Source of the DNA: Nevskia sp.
GTDB taxonomy: Bacteria; Pseudomonadota; Gammaproteobacteria; Nevskiales; Nevskiaceae
DNA length: 64,000 bases
Assembly (NCBI GenBank): GCA_019689635.1
Contig: JADGHB010000006.1
Coordinates: forward strand, 21,686 to 85,685
Reading direction: 5' to 3'
Numbering within the stretch: the stretch's first letter is position 1; every line of letters begins with the position of its first letter. Shown here piece by piece: positions 8,738 through 17,929 of this stretch. The notes below the pieces were generated by a model, which was not told where the DNA came from, made no database searches, and worked only from the letters and a program-made list of their open reading frames with translations. The translations under genes were made by a program, and so were the position numbers.

Positions 8738-9622
8738 CTAGCGCGCCAGCGCCACGCCGATGCCCACGCGGGTGATGGAGCGGTTGTAGTCGATCAGGCT
8801 TTCGCCGTAGCCCTGCCAGAAGTAGAACATCCAGAAAAAACTCGGGTCGCTGGCGCGGTCGGGGATGGTGTACTGCAGGCTGAAGGCGGCGTGGCCGGTG
8901 AGCGGGTTCCAGCGCAGCATGGCGTGCGCGAGCTGGCGGTCGAACAGTTGTTGCTCGTAGTGCAGCTCGCTGTAGCCGTAGTAGGAGCCGATGTCGGGGT
9001 TGTCGTCGCGGTTGGGGTCGGTACGCGGCAGGCTCTTGTCCTCCGGCAGGCGCCACCACCACTTCCAGTAGATCAGGTGTTCGCCCGCCGCCTGGAAGGG
9101 CGCGATGTAGAGGCGGTTCCAGCTCCGCGAATCGGGCAGGCCCTTGCCGTTGGACTCGTGCTCGAAGCCGAAGTCGGCGCCGAGGTGGTGCCACTTCACC
9201 GCGTCCTTGGGAATGAGGCGGTAGAACAGCTCCGGGTTGTAGTCGCTCTCGCGGAAGGGTTTGGACTGCGAGGAATCGAACACGTCGAAAAACGATTTCT
9301 GGGTATATCCGAAGTACAGCGGCACGCCGAACAGCCGTTGCTTGAGGCTGATCTGGAACAGCACTTCGGTGCGGCGGCCGTGGTAGTCCTCGCTCCAGGT
9401 CGCGGGCAGCACGAACATCGGCTTGTGCAGCGACAAGCCGCGGCCAGCGGTGACGATTTGATACGCGTCGGGGTCCGCCTGCAGCGGGCCGTAGCTCTTG
9501 TTGGATGCCGTCGGCGTGGCGGGCACGAGCGTGGTGTCCGCCGGCGCGGGATCGGCTGCCGCCCGCGCGGCGAGCAGTCCGCAGGCGATGGTGCACGTTA
9601 TGATGGGGCCGAGCCGTTTCAT
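8738..9622 (-). CDS. pldA: Outer membrane phospholipase A (OMPLA)
   Basis: Outer-membrane beta-barrel phospholipase that degrades phospholipids misplaced in the outer leaflet. The catalytic block HESNGKGLPDSRSWNR keeps the spacing of the E. coli triad: His, then Ser two residues later, then Asn twelve residues after that. The calcium-binding and C-terminal strand region (QGYGESLIDYNRSI) is also conserved. The chosen start at 9622 (MKRLGPIITC) begins a normal signal peptide ending near ARAAADP and has GGAAC just upstream; an ATG at 9661 would add 13 non-signal residues. It is divergent from the antiporter gene at 9694. Confidence 0.93.
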   Translation of the reverse strand: MKRLGPIITCTIACGLLAARAAADPAPADTTLVPATPTASNKSYGPLQADPDAYQIVTAGRGLSLHKPMFVLPATWSEDYHGRRTEVLFQISLKQRLFGVPLYFGYTQKSFFDVFDSSQSKPFRESDYNPELFYRLIPKDAVKWHHLGADFGFEHESNGKGLPDSRSWNRLYIAPFQAAGEHLIYWKWWWRLPEDKSLPRTDPNRDDNPDIGSYYGYSELHYEQQLFDRQLAHAMLRWNPLTGHAAFSLQYTIPDRASDPSFFWMFYFWQGYGESLIDYNRSITRVGIGVALAR

Positions 9623-9693
9623 GTTCCGTTGAGCGGCGTTTTTCAGCGCTTTCGAAGTCAATCACGCGGCGCAAACGCCGCGCAGGATAGCCG

Positions 9694-11466
9694 ATGCTCC
9701 TCGCCGACGTCGCTTTGTTCCTCGCCGCCGCGGTGCTGGCGGTGCCGCTGTTCAAGCGCCTGGGCCTGGGCGCGGTGCTCGGTTATTTGTTCGCCGGCAT
9801 GGCCATTGGCCCGCACGGCGCCGGCCTGATCGCCGACGTGGGCAGCGTGCTCGACTTCTCGGAGTTCGGCGTGATCCTGCTGCTGTTCGTGATCGGCTTG
9901 GAGCTGCAGCCCGCGCGTCTGTGGCGCCTGCGCGCGCAGGTGTTCGGCTTGGGCGGCGCGCAGGTGCTGCTGACCACGCTCCTGCTCGCGGCGCTGGCGG
10001 TGTGGCGCGGGCTGCCGTGGACCGCCGCGCTGGTGGCCGGGTTCGGGCTTTCGATGTCCTCCACCGCGCTGGTGTTGCAGATGCTGTCCGAGCGCAAGGA
10101 ACTGACCGACCGCCACGGTCGCGCCGCCTTCGCCATCCTGCTGTTCCAGGACCTGGCGGTGATCCCGTCCCTGGCCTTGCTGCCGATGCTCGGCGTCCGT
10201 GCCGCCGCGGCGACCGGCGGCAGCGCCTGGCTCGGCGCGCTCAAGGTCGTGGCGGCGCTCGCGGTCGTGGTGCTCGGCCGTTATCTGCTGCGGCCGGCGC
10301 TGCGCCTGCTGGCGGCCACGCAGATGACGGAAGTGTTCACCGCCGCCGCGCTGCTGCTGGTCGTCGGCACCACCTTGCTGATGAACGCGGTGGGGTTGTC
10401 GGCCGCGCTCGGCGCCTTCCTGGCCGGCGTGCTGCTGGCGGATTCCGAATACCGGCACGAGCTCCAGGCCGACATCGAGCCGTTCAAGGGCTTGCTGCTG
10501 GGCCTGTTCTTCATCGCGGTGGGCATGTCCGCCGACCTGAGCCTGCTGCGCGCCGGGTGGCTGCCGGTGCTGACGCTGGTGGCGGCGCTGATGGCGGTCA
10601 AGGCCGCGGTGCTGTTCCTGGTGGGTCGCGTCGGCGGGCTGCCGCCGCAGGCGGCGTGGGGTCTGGCCTTGGCGCTGCCGCAGGGCGGCGAGTTCGCCTT
10701 CGTGCTGTTCAATCTCGCCGCCGGCGCGGGGCTGCTCGAACCCGCGCTGCGCGAGCGGCTGGTGCTCGCGGTGACCGCCTCGATGATCCTCTCGCCGCTG
10801 TTGTACGCGGCGACCGCGTGGCTGCGCCGCGCCCCGGAACAGGCGCCGCCCTACGACGAGATCGAGGTGCCGGAGAATCCGGTGCTCATCGCCGGCTTCG
10901 GCACCTCCGGCCAGATTTTCGGCCGCCTGCTGCGGCTCAAGAAAATCCCGTTCACCGTGCTGGAGAAGAACTGGCAGCACGTGGACTTCGTGCGCCGCTT
11001 CGGCAACCGCATCTTCTACAGCGACGCCAGCCGTCTGGAAGTGCTGCGCGCGGCGCGCGCCGACAAGGCGCGCTTCTTCGTGCTGGCGATCGCCGACGCG
11101 GAGGAGTCCCTGCGCGTGGCCGAGACCGTCAAGCGCCATTTCCCGCAGTTGCGCATCTTCGCCGTCGCGCGTGACCGCCGGCACGCCATGCGGCTGATGG
11201 AGCTCGGCATCAAGGACGTGGTGCGCCGCTCCTACGGTTCCAGCCTGGAGCTGACCGGCGCGTTGCTGCGCGCGCTGGGCGACAGTCCGGAACAGGTCGA
11301 ACGCGACCTGGCGCGTTTCCGCCGCCACGACGAGGCGACCCTGCTGCGCCAAGCCGCGGTGTCCGCGTACCGCGACGAGCAGCGCTGGATCCAGACCGCC
11401 AAGGAAGCCGCCGCCGAGCTGGAGCAGTTGTTCGAGGCCGATCGCCACAGCGGCGCGTCGTCGTGA
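9694..11466 (+). CDS. KefB/KefC-like monovalent cation:proton antiporter (CPA2) with TrkA-N domain
   Basis: Inner-membrane antiporter of 590 residues. The first 370 or so residues hold about twelve hydrophobic segments with CPA2 features (LGAVLGYLFAGMAIGP near the N terminus, SMSSTALVLQML in the middle, LPQGGEFAFVLFNLA later). A cytoplasmic RCK/TrkA-N domain follows, starting with the nucleotide-binding motif VLIAGFGTSGQIFGRLL. This architecture matches glutathione-gated potassium efflux systems KefB/KefC; the N-terminal basic residues and Gln-rich loop that contact glutathione were not verified. It sits 16 bases upstream of a second antiporter on the same strand, probably in one operon devoted to potassium/pH homeostasis. 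Confidence 0.9.
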   Translation: MLLADVALFLAAAVLAVPLFKRLGLGAVLGYLFAGMAIGPHGAGLIADVGSVLDFSEFGVILLLFVIGLELQPARLWRLRAQVFGLGGAQVLLTTLLLAALAVWRGLPWTAALVAGFGLSMSSTALVLQMLSERKELTDRHGRAAFAILLFQDLAVIPSLALLPMLGVRAAAATGGSAWLGALKVVAALAVVVLGRYLLRPALRLLAATQMTEVFTAAALLLVVGTTLLMNAVGLSAALGAFLAGVLLADSEYRHELQADIEPFKGLLLGLFFIAVGMSADLSLLRAGWLPVLTLVAALMAVKAAVLFLVGRVGGLPPQAAWGLALALPQGGEFAFVLFNLAAGAGLLEPALRERLVLAVTASMILSPLLYAATAWLRRAPEQAPPYDEIEVPENPVLIAGFGTSGQIFGRLLRLKKIPFTVLEKNWQHVDFVRRFGNRIFYSDASRLEVLRAARADKARFFVLAIADAEESLRVAETVKRHFPQLRIFAVARDRRHAMRLMELGIKDVVRRSYGSSLELTGALLRALGDSPEQVERDLARFRRHDEATLLRQAAVSAYRDEQRWIQTAKEAAAELEQLFEADRHSGASS

Positions 11467-11482
11467 GCGCGGCGGGCGTCCG

Positions 11483-13207
11483 ATGGCCTTGAGCGATCAG
11501 TTGATCTTCGTCGCGGGAACGCTGTTCCTGCTGAGCATTCTGGCCACCGCCTTCACGCCGCGGCTGGGCGTGCCGCTACTGCTGGTGTTCCTGATCGTCG
11601 GGCTGGCGGCCGGCGAGGACGGACCCGGCGGCATCCGTTTCGACGACTATCCGCTCGCCAATCTCGCCGGCACCGCGGCGCTGGCGGTGATCCTGTTCGA
11701 CGGCGGCATGCGCACGCCGTTGGCGAACTTCCGCGTCGGCCTGTGGCCGGCGCTGTCGCTCGCCACGGTCGGCGTGCTCGTCACGACCGCCTGCGTGGGC
11801 GCGCTCGCCGCCTGGGTGCTGCATCTGTCCTGGGCGCAGGGCGCGCTGATCGGCGCGATCGTCGGTTCCACCGACGCCGCCGCGGTGTTCTCGTTGCTGC
11901 ACACCAGCGCGGTGCGGCTCAACCAGCGCGTGACCGCGGTGCTGGAAATCGAATCCGGCAGCAACGACCCGATGGCGGTGATGCTGACCCTGGCGTTGAT
12001 CGCCTATTTGCAAGCGCCGGAGCAGTACACCGCCGGTGTTGCGGCGCTGTTCTTCCTGCGCCAGATGGGCGTCGGTCTGGCGGTCGGACTCGGCGGCGGT
12101 GGCCTTCTGGCGTGGATGCTGCGAAAACTGGAGCTGTCGGAGTCCCTGTATCCGCTGCTGGCGCTGTCCGGCGGCTTTTTGATCTTCGGTGGTGCCGCGC
12201 TGCTCGGCGGCAGCGGCTTTCTGGCCGCGTATCTGGCCGGCTTGGTCCTGGGCAACCGGCCGCTGCGCGCACAGGCGGCGATCCGCCGTTTCCACGACGG
12301 CATCGCCTGGCTGGCGCAGATCGGCATGTTCTTGATCCTCGGCTTGCTGGCCACGCCCAGCCGCGTGCTGCCCTGGGCGCTGCCCGGTTTGCTGATCGCC
12401 GCCGGCCTGATCCTGGTCGCGCGCCCGCTGGGCGTGGCCTTGTCGCTGGCGCCGTTCCGGCTGCCCTGGCGCGAGCAGGCGTTCATCGCCTGGGTCGGCC
12501 TGCGCGGCTCGGTGCCGATGGTGCTGGCCACGTTCCCGCTGCTCGCCGGTCTGCCGCAGGCGTTGCTGTTCTTCGACATCGCCTTCTTCATCGTGCTGGT
12601 GTCGCTGGTGGTGCAGGGCTGGAGCGTGGCGCCGATGGCGCGCCTGCTCGGGCTGGACATGCCGGCCACCGGTTCGCGCGTGCGCCGCATCGAGGTCGAT
12701 TTGCCTGGCAGCAGCGGTTACGAGATCGTCAGTTACCGGATCGGCGCGAGCAGCGCGCTGGTGGGGCGCAAGCCGAAAGATCTGCCGATCGGGGATGCCT
12801 CGCGCATCGTCAGTCTGTCGCGCGGCGGGCGGCTGCTGCCCTACCGCGAGTGGAACGTCCTGCAGGTCGGCGATTACGTGTCCTTGCTCGCGGCGGCTGC
12901 CGAGTTGCCGCAGCTCGATGCGGTGTTCAGCGCGCGGCGCGTCGCCGGCGGGCCCGAAGAGCAGCGCTATTTCGGCGAGTTCGCGCTGCGCGGGGATGCC
13001 AGGATCGACGATCTCGCCGCGGCCTACGGCCTCGAGATCCCAGCCGCAGCGCGCGGCCAGACCCTGGCCGAGTTCTTCGCCCGCTATATGAGTCGTCCGG
13101 TGGTCGGCGACCGCCTGCGCCTGGGCGAGACGGAACTGGTGGTGCGGCGGATGGAGGGCGAGCGCATCGTCGAGCTGGGTCTGCGCCTGCCGCACGAAGC
13201 GGCCTGA
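11483..13207 (+). CDS. cvrA: Potassium/proton antiporter, CvrA (NhaP2) type
   Basis: CPA1-family antiporter of 574 residues. The N-terminal membrane part shows LFDGGMRTP and GAIVGSTDAAAVFSLL, with the acidic ion-binding segment ESGSNDPMAVMLTL typical of NhaP/NHE proteins. A TrkA-C domain (about residues 400-490, VSYRIGASSALVGRKPKDLP) and a further CorC/HlyC-like C-terminal piece complete the CvrA architecture. It follows the KefC-like gene with a 16-base gap, and the two probably work together in potassium and osmotic/alkaline stress adaptation. Family assignment is firm; potassium specificity is inferred from architecture. Confidence 0.9.
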   Translation: MALSDQLIFVAGTLFLLSILATAFTPRLGVPLLLVFLIVGLAAGEDGPGGIRFDDYPLANLAGTAALAVILFDGGMRTPLANFRVGLWPALSLATVGVLVTTACVGALAAWVLHLSWAQGALIGAIVGSTDAAAVFSLLHTSAVRLNQRVTAVLEIESGSNDPMAVMLTLALIAYLQAPEQYTAGVAALFFLRQMGVGLAVGLGGGGLLAWMLRKLELSESLYPLLALSGGFLIFGGAALLGGSGFLAAYLAGLVLGNRPLRAQAAIRRFHDGIAWLAQIGMFLILGLLATPSRVLPWALPGLLIAAGLILVARPLGVALSLAPFRLPWREQAFIAWVGLRGSVPMVLATFPLLAGLPQALLFFDIAFFIVLVSLVVQGWSVAPMARLLGLDMPATGSRVRRIEVDLPGSSGYEIVSYRIGASSALVGRKPKDLPIGDASRIVSLSRGGRLLPYREWNVLQVGDYVSLLAAAAELPQLDAVFSARRVAGGPEEQRYFGEFALRGDARIDDLAAAYGLEIPAAARGQTLAEFFARYMSRPVVGDRLRLGETELVVRRMEGERIVELGLRLPHEAA

Positions 13208-13236
13208 GCGCCGGCTGCGGCGAAAAATCGTCCGAC

Positions 13237-13280
13237 AAAAAAAGAGGCCGCTAGAACATGTTGGGATGTTCGTCGCGGCC
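13237..13280 (-). terminator. Rho-independent terminator for the MHYT-GGDEF gene
   Basis: On the minus strand a two-part stem (GGCCGC with GCGGCC, then GAACAT with ATGTTC around a six-base loop) is followed by a run of seven T. It lies about 30 bases after the stop of the leftward gene ending at 13309 and separates it from the convergent cvrA. Confidence 0.82.
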
Positions 13281-13308
13281 CAAGGCTCAGGGACCGGTCT
13301 GGGCGTGG

Positions 13309-14583
13309 CTAGGCCATGAAGTAAGCCGCCATCGCGCTGCTGGGGCGCTCGGTGGCGGCGATTCTCCGCTGCGGCTTCATCGCCGCGCGCACCAGGGCGC
13401 GCGTCGAGTTGCCGTGGTCGGGATAGCGACTGCGGCCCACGCTCCAGTTGAACTTGAAAAACTCGCCCTCGCTCTGCACCGGCGTATTGAGCACGCTGCA
13501 GATCGAGTCGAAAGCCGTGCCGAGATCGCGGTCGGCGGATTCGCGGACCAGGAACACGAAGCTGTCGTAGGATTCCCGCGCCAGGAGATCGCCTTCGCGC
13601 AGCACGCGTCGGAGATGGTCGGAAAGGCTTTGCAGCACGCGCTGCATGCGCTCGGCGCCGAGTTCGTCCACCGCTTCGCGGTAGCTTTCCAGCTCCGCGT
13701 AAATCACGCCGAAAGGCGGCGGCGTGCGGCCGTTGACCTTGACCAGTTGCCGCAGCAGCGTCTCGTTGAACAGGCTGCGGTTGGGCAGGCCGGTGGCGGC
13801 GTCGTAATACGCCAGACGACGCAGCCGCTCGTGCTCCGCCCGCATCTTCGCGTGCCGGCGGTCATCTTCCACCGCCTGGGCATCGACGTAGGCGAGCAGC
13901 AGCACGGCGGCGATGGCGATGATCGCGGCGACCGCCAGCGGCAGACCCAGCCAGCCCACGTCGGGTGCGCCCGCTGTGGCTACGACGGGGTGGCGAGGCA
14001 GCGCCGCGATGCCCAGCCCCTCGGCGCCGAACAGCGCGCCGCCCAGCCCCACCGCGGCGGCGCAGCGCGCGCCGAAGCGTCGCCCCGGCGGCAGGCGGCG
14101 CAGCCAGAAACTCGAATACAGGAGCGCGCCCGCGAAGAGCAGGGTCAGTGCTGCCGCGCCGACGGCCAGGCCGCTGCGCAGTTCGACCCCCGGCAGGTGC
14201 AAGGCGCGTGCTCCGGCGAGAAACATCAACGCCGCCGTCAGCGTGATCAGCGCGGCGCCGCCGGCGAATCCGCGCGCGGACAATGCCGGCTGGCCGCTGC
14301 CGTGAAGCGCAAGCGCGACGACGGCGACCGCCGCCAGCGCGCAAACCGCCGCGTCGATCGGATCGACGCCGGCAGCGCCGGGCGGGAACAGGGCGGCGAG
14401 CGCGGTCAGATGCATGGCCCACAGTCCGCCGCCGCCGGCGATGGCGCCGGCCGTGAACCAGGCCAGGCGGCGTGCGCCGTTGAAACCGTTCAGACGCCCG
14501 CCCATGTCGAACACGGCGTAGGCTGCGGCGACGGCGGCGCATGCAGCGGCGGCGAACGACAAGAAGGCTTGCGGGGCGGTCAT
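13309..14583 (-). CDS. Membrane MHYT-like protein with degenerate GGDEF domain
   Basis: About 424 residues. The N-terminal half has six to eight hydrophobic segments and one clear MHYT-like motif (GLWAMHLTAL); a second expected MH motif has decayed to LGIAAL. The C-terminal half is a GGDEF fold by its opening YYDAATGLPNRSLF and overall length, but the catalytic GGDEF signature is RESYD in LLARESYDSFVFLV. Diguanylate cyclase activity is therefore unlikely, and a c-di-GMP or GTP-sensing or scaffolding role is more plausible. MHYT domains are proposed to sense oxygen, CO or NO through copper. The start at 14583 (MTAPQAF) precedes the first membrane segment; the frame is open to 14652. It is divergent from an adenylate cyclase gene. 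Confidence 0.82.
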   Translation of the reverse strand: MTAPQAFLSFAAAACAAVAAAYAVFDMGGRLNGFNGARRLAWFTAGAIAGGGGLWAMHLTALAALFPPGAAGVDPIDAAVCALAAVAVVALALHGSGQPALSARGFAGGAALITLTAALMFLAGARALHLPGVELRSGLAVGAAALTLLFAGALLYSSFWLRRLPPGRRFGARCAAAVGLGGALFGAEGLGIAALPRHPVVATAGAPDVGWLGLPLAVAAIIAIAAVLLLAYVDAQAVEDDRRHAKMRAEHERLRRLAYYDAATGLPNRSLFNETLLRQLVKVNGRTPPPFGVIYAELESYREAVDELGAERMQRVLQSLSDHLRRVLREGDLLARESYDSFVFLVRESADRDLGTAFDSICSVLNTPVQSEGEFFKFNWSVGRSRYPDHGNSTRALVRAAMKPQRRIAATERPSSAMAAYFMA

Positions 14584-14795
14584 GAACTCGGGCGGTGCGG
14601 GTTCGTCACGGCGCACATCTTCGCCACAGTCGCGGGCGGCGGACGACGGCACCGACGACCGGCACCGCCGAGTGCGACGAGCGGAAGTCGTGGCGGCGTG
14701 AACGTCTCGTCAGCGGTGCGGCGCAACCGATGAGTGGCGCGCCCGCGCGCTCGCCGACCCTCCTCTTGCATAATGAGCTTCGCTTGGGGCCTGGC

Positions 14796-16109
14796 ATGCG
14801 TGCCGCGACGATGAGTTCCATCATTCCGCAGATTCTGGTGTCGCTGGTCGCGCTGGGCATGGCGGTGGCTTTCGTCATCGCCGACCGTCAGTCGCCCACC
14901 TCGCGGGCCTTGAGCGCGGCGCTGTTCTTCATCGGCCTGGCGATCGTGCTCAACGCCGGCTTCCTCAGTTTGCGCGCGAGCGCGCCGGCGTGGTCGGGCT
15001 GGCTGGCGTTGCCGGAAACCGGCGCCATGGCCGCGGTGCTGGAATGGGTGTTGCGCGTGCGGCGCACGGTGCCGGCCGGCGAACGCGACGTGAAGCTCGG
15101 CGATTTCATGCTGCGCCTGGGCCAGGCGGTGGCGCTGCTCTATAGCGGGCTGTCGCTCCTGTTCCCGGACGTGCGGGCGCGGGATTTCCTGTTCGCGTTC
15201 AGCCACGGCGACGCACTCGCCCGGCCCGGCTTCTGGTTGTTCGCCACGCCGGTGCTGTTCACCGCGCTCACCGGCGTGTTTTCCGGTGCGCTGCTGCTCA
15301 ACCGCCGGCCAGACCGCACCGAGCGCCTGCGCATCCTCGCGCTGGCCCTGGCCACGCCGTTTCTGGTCGCCGGCTTCGTGTTGCGTCCGGACTACGGCGC
15401 GGTGAGCGAAGTGCTCGGCCAGATGATCTTCCTGGTCGGTGCGGTGCAATACCACGTGCAGCAGGGCCAGCGCGGCCAGTTCATGTCGCGCTTTCTCTCC
15501 GCGCAAGTGGCGGCGCTGGTGCGCGAACGCGGACTGGCCGGCGCCATGCAGCAGAACTATCTGGAGATCACCGCCGTGGTCTGCGACCTGCGCGGATTCA
15601 CCGCCTTTGCGCAGGCCCATCCGTCCTCGCGCGTGATCCAGGTGCTGGGCGATTACTACGATGCCGTCGGGCGCGTGGTCGCCGCCCACGGCGCGACGAT
15701 CAAGGATTACGCCGGCGATGGCGTGCTGATCCTGGTCGGCGCGCCGCTACCGCTGGCGGACCACGCTTCCGTGGGCCTCGCGATCGCGCGCGAGCTGCGC
15801 GAGACGGTGGGCACCGTGACGCGCAAGTGGAGCAGCGGCGCACACCGGCTGGGCGTCGGCATCGGCGTGGCCAGCGGCTTCGTCACCGTCGGGGTGATCG
15901 GCTCGGCCTCGCGCCTGGAATACACCGCCGTGGGGCCGGCGGTGAACCTCGCCTCGCGCCTGTGCGAGCAGGCCGCCGACGGCGAGATTCTGGTGGACGC
16001 GCGCACCCGCGAACTGGCCCGCGAGGTGCCGCTCGAACCGCGCCCGCCGATCAGCGTGAAAGGCTTCGACGAAGCGGTGGCGCTTTACGCGCTGCCGCTC
16101 GCGGCTTGA
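14796..16109 (+). CDS. Membrane-anchored class III adenylate/guanylate cyclase
   Basis: About 437 residues: seven or so hydrophobic segments (residues 1-210) followed by a class III cyclase catalytic domain. Catalytic elements look complete: the first metal aspartate in VVCDLRGFTAF (about residue 261), the substrate lysine and second metal aspartate in KDYAGDGVLILVG, and the EYTAVGPAVNLASRL segment carrying the transition-state Asn and Arg. EYT at the base-selecting position favours ATP, so cAMP is the likely product. The start at ATG 14796 places the first membrane helix right after the N terminus; ATG 14811 is an alternative. Two proteins with cyclic-nucleotide-binding domains occur elsewhere in the window. 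Confidence 0.9.
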   Translation: MRAATMSSIIPQILVSLVALGMAVAFVIADRQSPTSRALSAALFFIGLAIVLNAGFLSLRASAPAWSGWLALPETGAMAAVLEWVLRVRRTVPAGERDVKLGDFMLRLGQAVALLYSGLSLLFPDVRARDFLFAFSHGDALARPGFWLFATPVLFTALTGVFSGALLLNRRPDRTERLRILALALATPFLVAGFVLRPDYGAVSEVLGQMIFLVGAVQYHVQQGQRGQFMSRFLSAQVAALVRERGLAGAMQQNYLEITAVVCDLRGFTAFAQAHPSSRVIQVLGDYYDAVGRVVAAHGATIKDYAGDGVLILVGAPLPLADHASVGLAIARELRETVGTVTRKWSSGAHRLGVGIGVASGFVTVGVIGSASRLEYTAVGPAVNLASRLCEQAADGEILVDARTRELAREVPLEPRPPISVKGFDEAVALYALPLAA

Positions 16110-16207
16110 GCCTTTCACCGCCGGCAGCCAGGATGCTCAGGGCGCGGCGCTCGCCGCGGATTTTCCCGCTCGCTGCCATCCGTGAGATCCGCGAGCGAAG
16201 CGGGGCT

Positions 16208-17176
16208 TCAGTCCGCGTCCTGCGGTCGGCTCGCCGTATGGACGCGGCCGTCGGCGCCGACCCAGGCGCGGTACATGCTGCGCGCGTTGAACGGCAGCGC
16301 CAGCTGGCCGTCGCGGTCCACCGCGATGCAGCCGCCGCGGCCTCCGTAGCGGCGCACGGCGTGCAGCGCTTCCGCGCAGGCGCGGTCCAGATCCCAGCCG
16401 CACCAGCTGAGGCGCGCGTGCACGGCAAGACCGAAGCCGGCACGGATGAAGGCCTCGCCGGTGCCGGTGCAGGACACGGCGCAACTGTGGTCGTCGGCGA
16501 AGGTGCCGGCGCCGATGACCGCGCTGTCGCCGACGCGGCCGGGCAGCTTGTTGGTCAGTCCGCCGGTGGAGGTGGCGGCGGCGAGATGGCCGCGCGCGTC
16601 GCGCGCCACCGCGCCCACGGTTCCGAAGGCCGCATCGTCGTCGCGCGGCCGATCACCCGCGGATTCGTGGTCGTGATCGAGCGTGATGGCGCCGGCCTTG
16701 CGCGCCTGCGCGAGCTGACGGCGCCGCGCATCCGTGATGAAGTGATCCGGCTCGACCATTTCCAGTCCCAGCTCGCGCGCCAAGGCTTCCGCGCCGGCGC
16801 CGGCGAAGAACACGTGCGGCGTGCGCTCCAGGATCGCGCGGGCCAGCCGCACCGGGCTTTTGACGCGCGCAAGGCCGGCGACCGCCCCGCAGGCGCGGAC
16901 GCGGCCATCCATCACCGCGGCGTCGAGTTCGGGGCGGCCGTCGCGGTTGAGCACCGCGCCCACGCCCGCGTTGAACAGCGGACATTCCTCCAGGCGTTCG
17001 ACCGCCAGCGTCACCGCGTCGAGCGCGCTCCCGCCCGCCACGAGCAGCGCATGGGCTTGGACGGCGATGGCGCGCAATGCCTCGCGCTGCGCCCGGCCAT
17101 CGGCGTCCGGCGGCGGGTCGCCGGCGCCGCCATGCAGCGCCAGACGGACGTGGCCGGGGTCTGGTGTGAGATTCAT
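16208..17176 (-). CDS. iaaA: Isoaspartyl peptidase / plant-type L-asparaginase (Ntn hydrolase)
   Basis: Removes isoaspartyl residues from damaged peptides and hydrolyses asparagine; 322 residues, the usual size. It is made as a precursor that self-cleaves before the catalytic threonine in AAFGTVGAVARD; the residues around it (HLAAATSTGGLTNKLPGRVGD, given here in part as TSTGGLTNKLPGR) form the substrate pocket. The N-terminal RLALHGGAGDP block is also typical. The ATG at 17176 starts the family-conserved N terminus; the same frame is open far upstream only as antisense to the CsgG-like genes. It ends convergently with the cyclase gene. Confidence 0.92.
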   Translation of the reverse strand: MNLTPDPGHVRLALHGGAGDPPPDADGRAQREALRAIAVQAHALLVAGGSALDAVTLAVERLEECPLFNAGVGAVLNRDGRPELDAAVMDGRVRACGAVAGLARVKSPVRLARAILERTPHVFFAGAGAEALARELGLEMVEPDHFITDARRRQLAQARKAGAITLDHDHESAGDRPRDDDAAFGTVGAVARDARGHLAAATSTGGLTNKLPGRVGDSAVIGAGTFADDHSCAVSCTGTGEAFIRAGFGLAVHARLSWCGWDLDRACAEALHAVRRYGGRGGCIAVDRDGQLALPFNARSMYRAWVGADGRVHTASRPQDAD

Positions 17177-17233
17177 CGCGTCGATTATTGTCCAATGTAC
17201 GTAAACTGTGGCAAAACGACCCGGAGAGATCCC

Positions 17234-17896
17234 ATGCGCATCCTGTCGAGCTTGTTCGTCGTTGCGGCCGTCGCTGCCGCGATGGCCGCCTGCACCAGCA
17301 CCGCCACGGTGGTCAGCCCGACCAACGGCCCGACCATCACCCAGGCGGTGAACGAGCCCTACAACGGTCCCAAGTACCGCATCGCGGTGAGCGCCTTCGA
17401 CTACCGCGCCGCGCAGCGTTCCGACATCGGCCAGGGCATGGCCGACATGCTGGCCGATGCGCTGTTCAACAGCGGGCGCTTCATCGTGCTGGAGCGCGAG
17501 CATCTCAACGAAGTGACGCAGGAGCAGGACCTGGCCAACAGCGGCCGTTTCAAGAAGGACACCGCGGCGCCGATCGGCCAGCTCGAGGGCGCGCAGTTGC
17601 TGATCCGCGGTTCGATCACCGCCTTCGAACCCAACTGCAAGGGCGGCTCGCTGATCATCGTCTCCGGCAATGAGGCTTGCGTCACCCTCAATCTGCGCAT
17701 CATCGACGCCGCCACCGGGCGCGTGGTCAATGCCACCACGGTCAACGGCACCTCGGCGCAGAACAGCATCGGCTTGATCTTCGCCACCGGCGACCTCCCC
17801 GTCGGGCTGGGCGCCTACAGCCGCACGCCGATGGAGCAAGCGATCCGCAACTGCATCGACGCCGCGGTTCAGCACATCGTCGCCACCAAGCTGTAA
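17234..17896 (+). CDS. CsgG/HfaB-family outer-membrane lipoprotein (first of a tandem pair)
   Basis: 220-residue precursor with a lipoprotein signal peptide ending in MAAC (AAAMAACTST). The mature part is a CsgG-type domain: KYRIAVSAFDYRA, then MADMLADALFNSGRFIVLER and EGAQLLIRGSITAFEP, ending with VTLNLRIIDAATGRVV. CsgG forms a nonameric outer-membrane pore that secretes curli subunits, but many relatives lack curli genes, and none (csgA, B, E, F) is visible here. GGAG lies seven bases before the ATG. It is followed after 33 bases by a paralogue, and the two are probably co-transcribed. Confidence 0.86.
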   Translation: MRILSSLFVVAAVAAAMAACTSTATVVSPTNGPTITQAVNEPYNGPKYRIAVSAFDYRAAQRSDIGQGMADMLADALFNSGRFIVLEREHLNEVTQEQDLANSGRFKKDTAAPIGQLEGAQLLIRGSITAFEPNCKGGSLIIVSGNEACVTLNLRIIDAATGRVVNATTVNGTSAQNSIGLIFATGDLPVGLGAYSRTPMEQAIRNCIDAAVQHIVATKL

Positions 17897-17929
17897 GGCG
17901 CCGCCGATCCGCTCCGCAGGACTCGCTCC

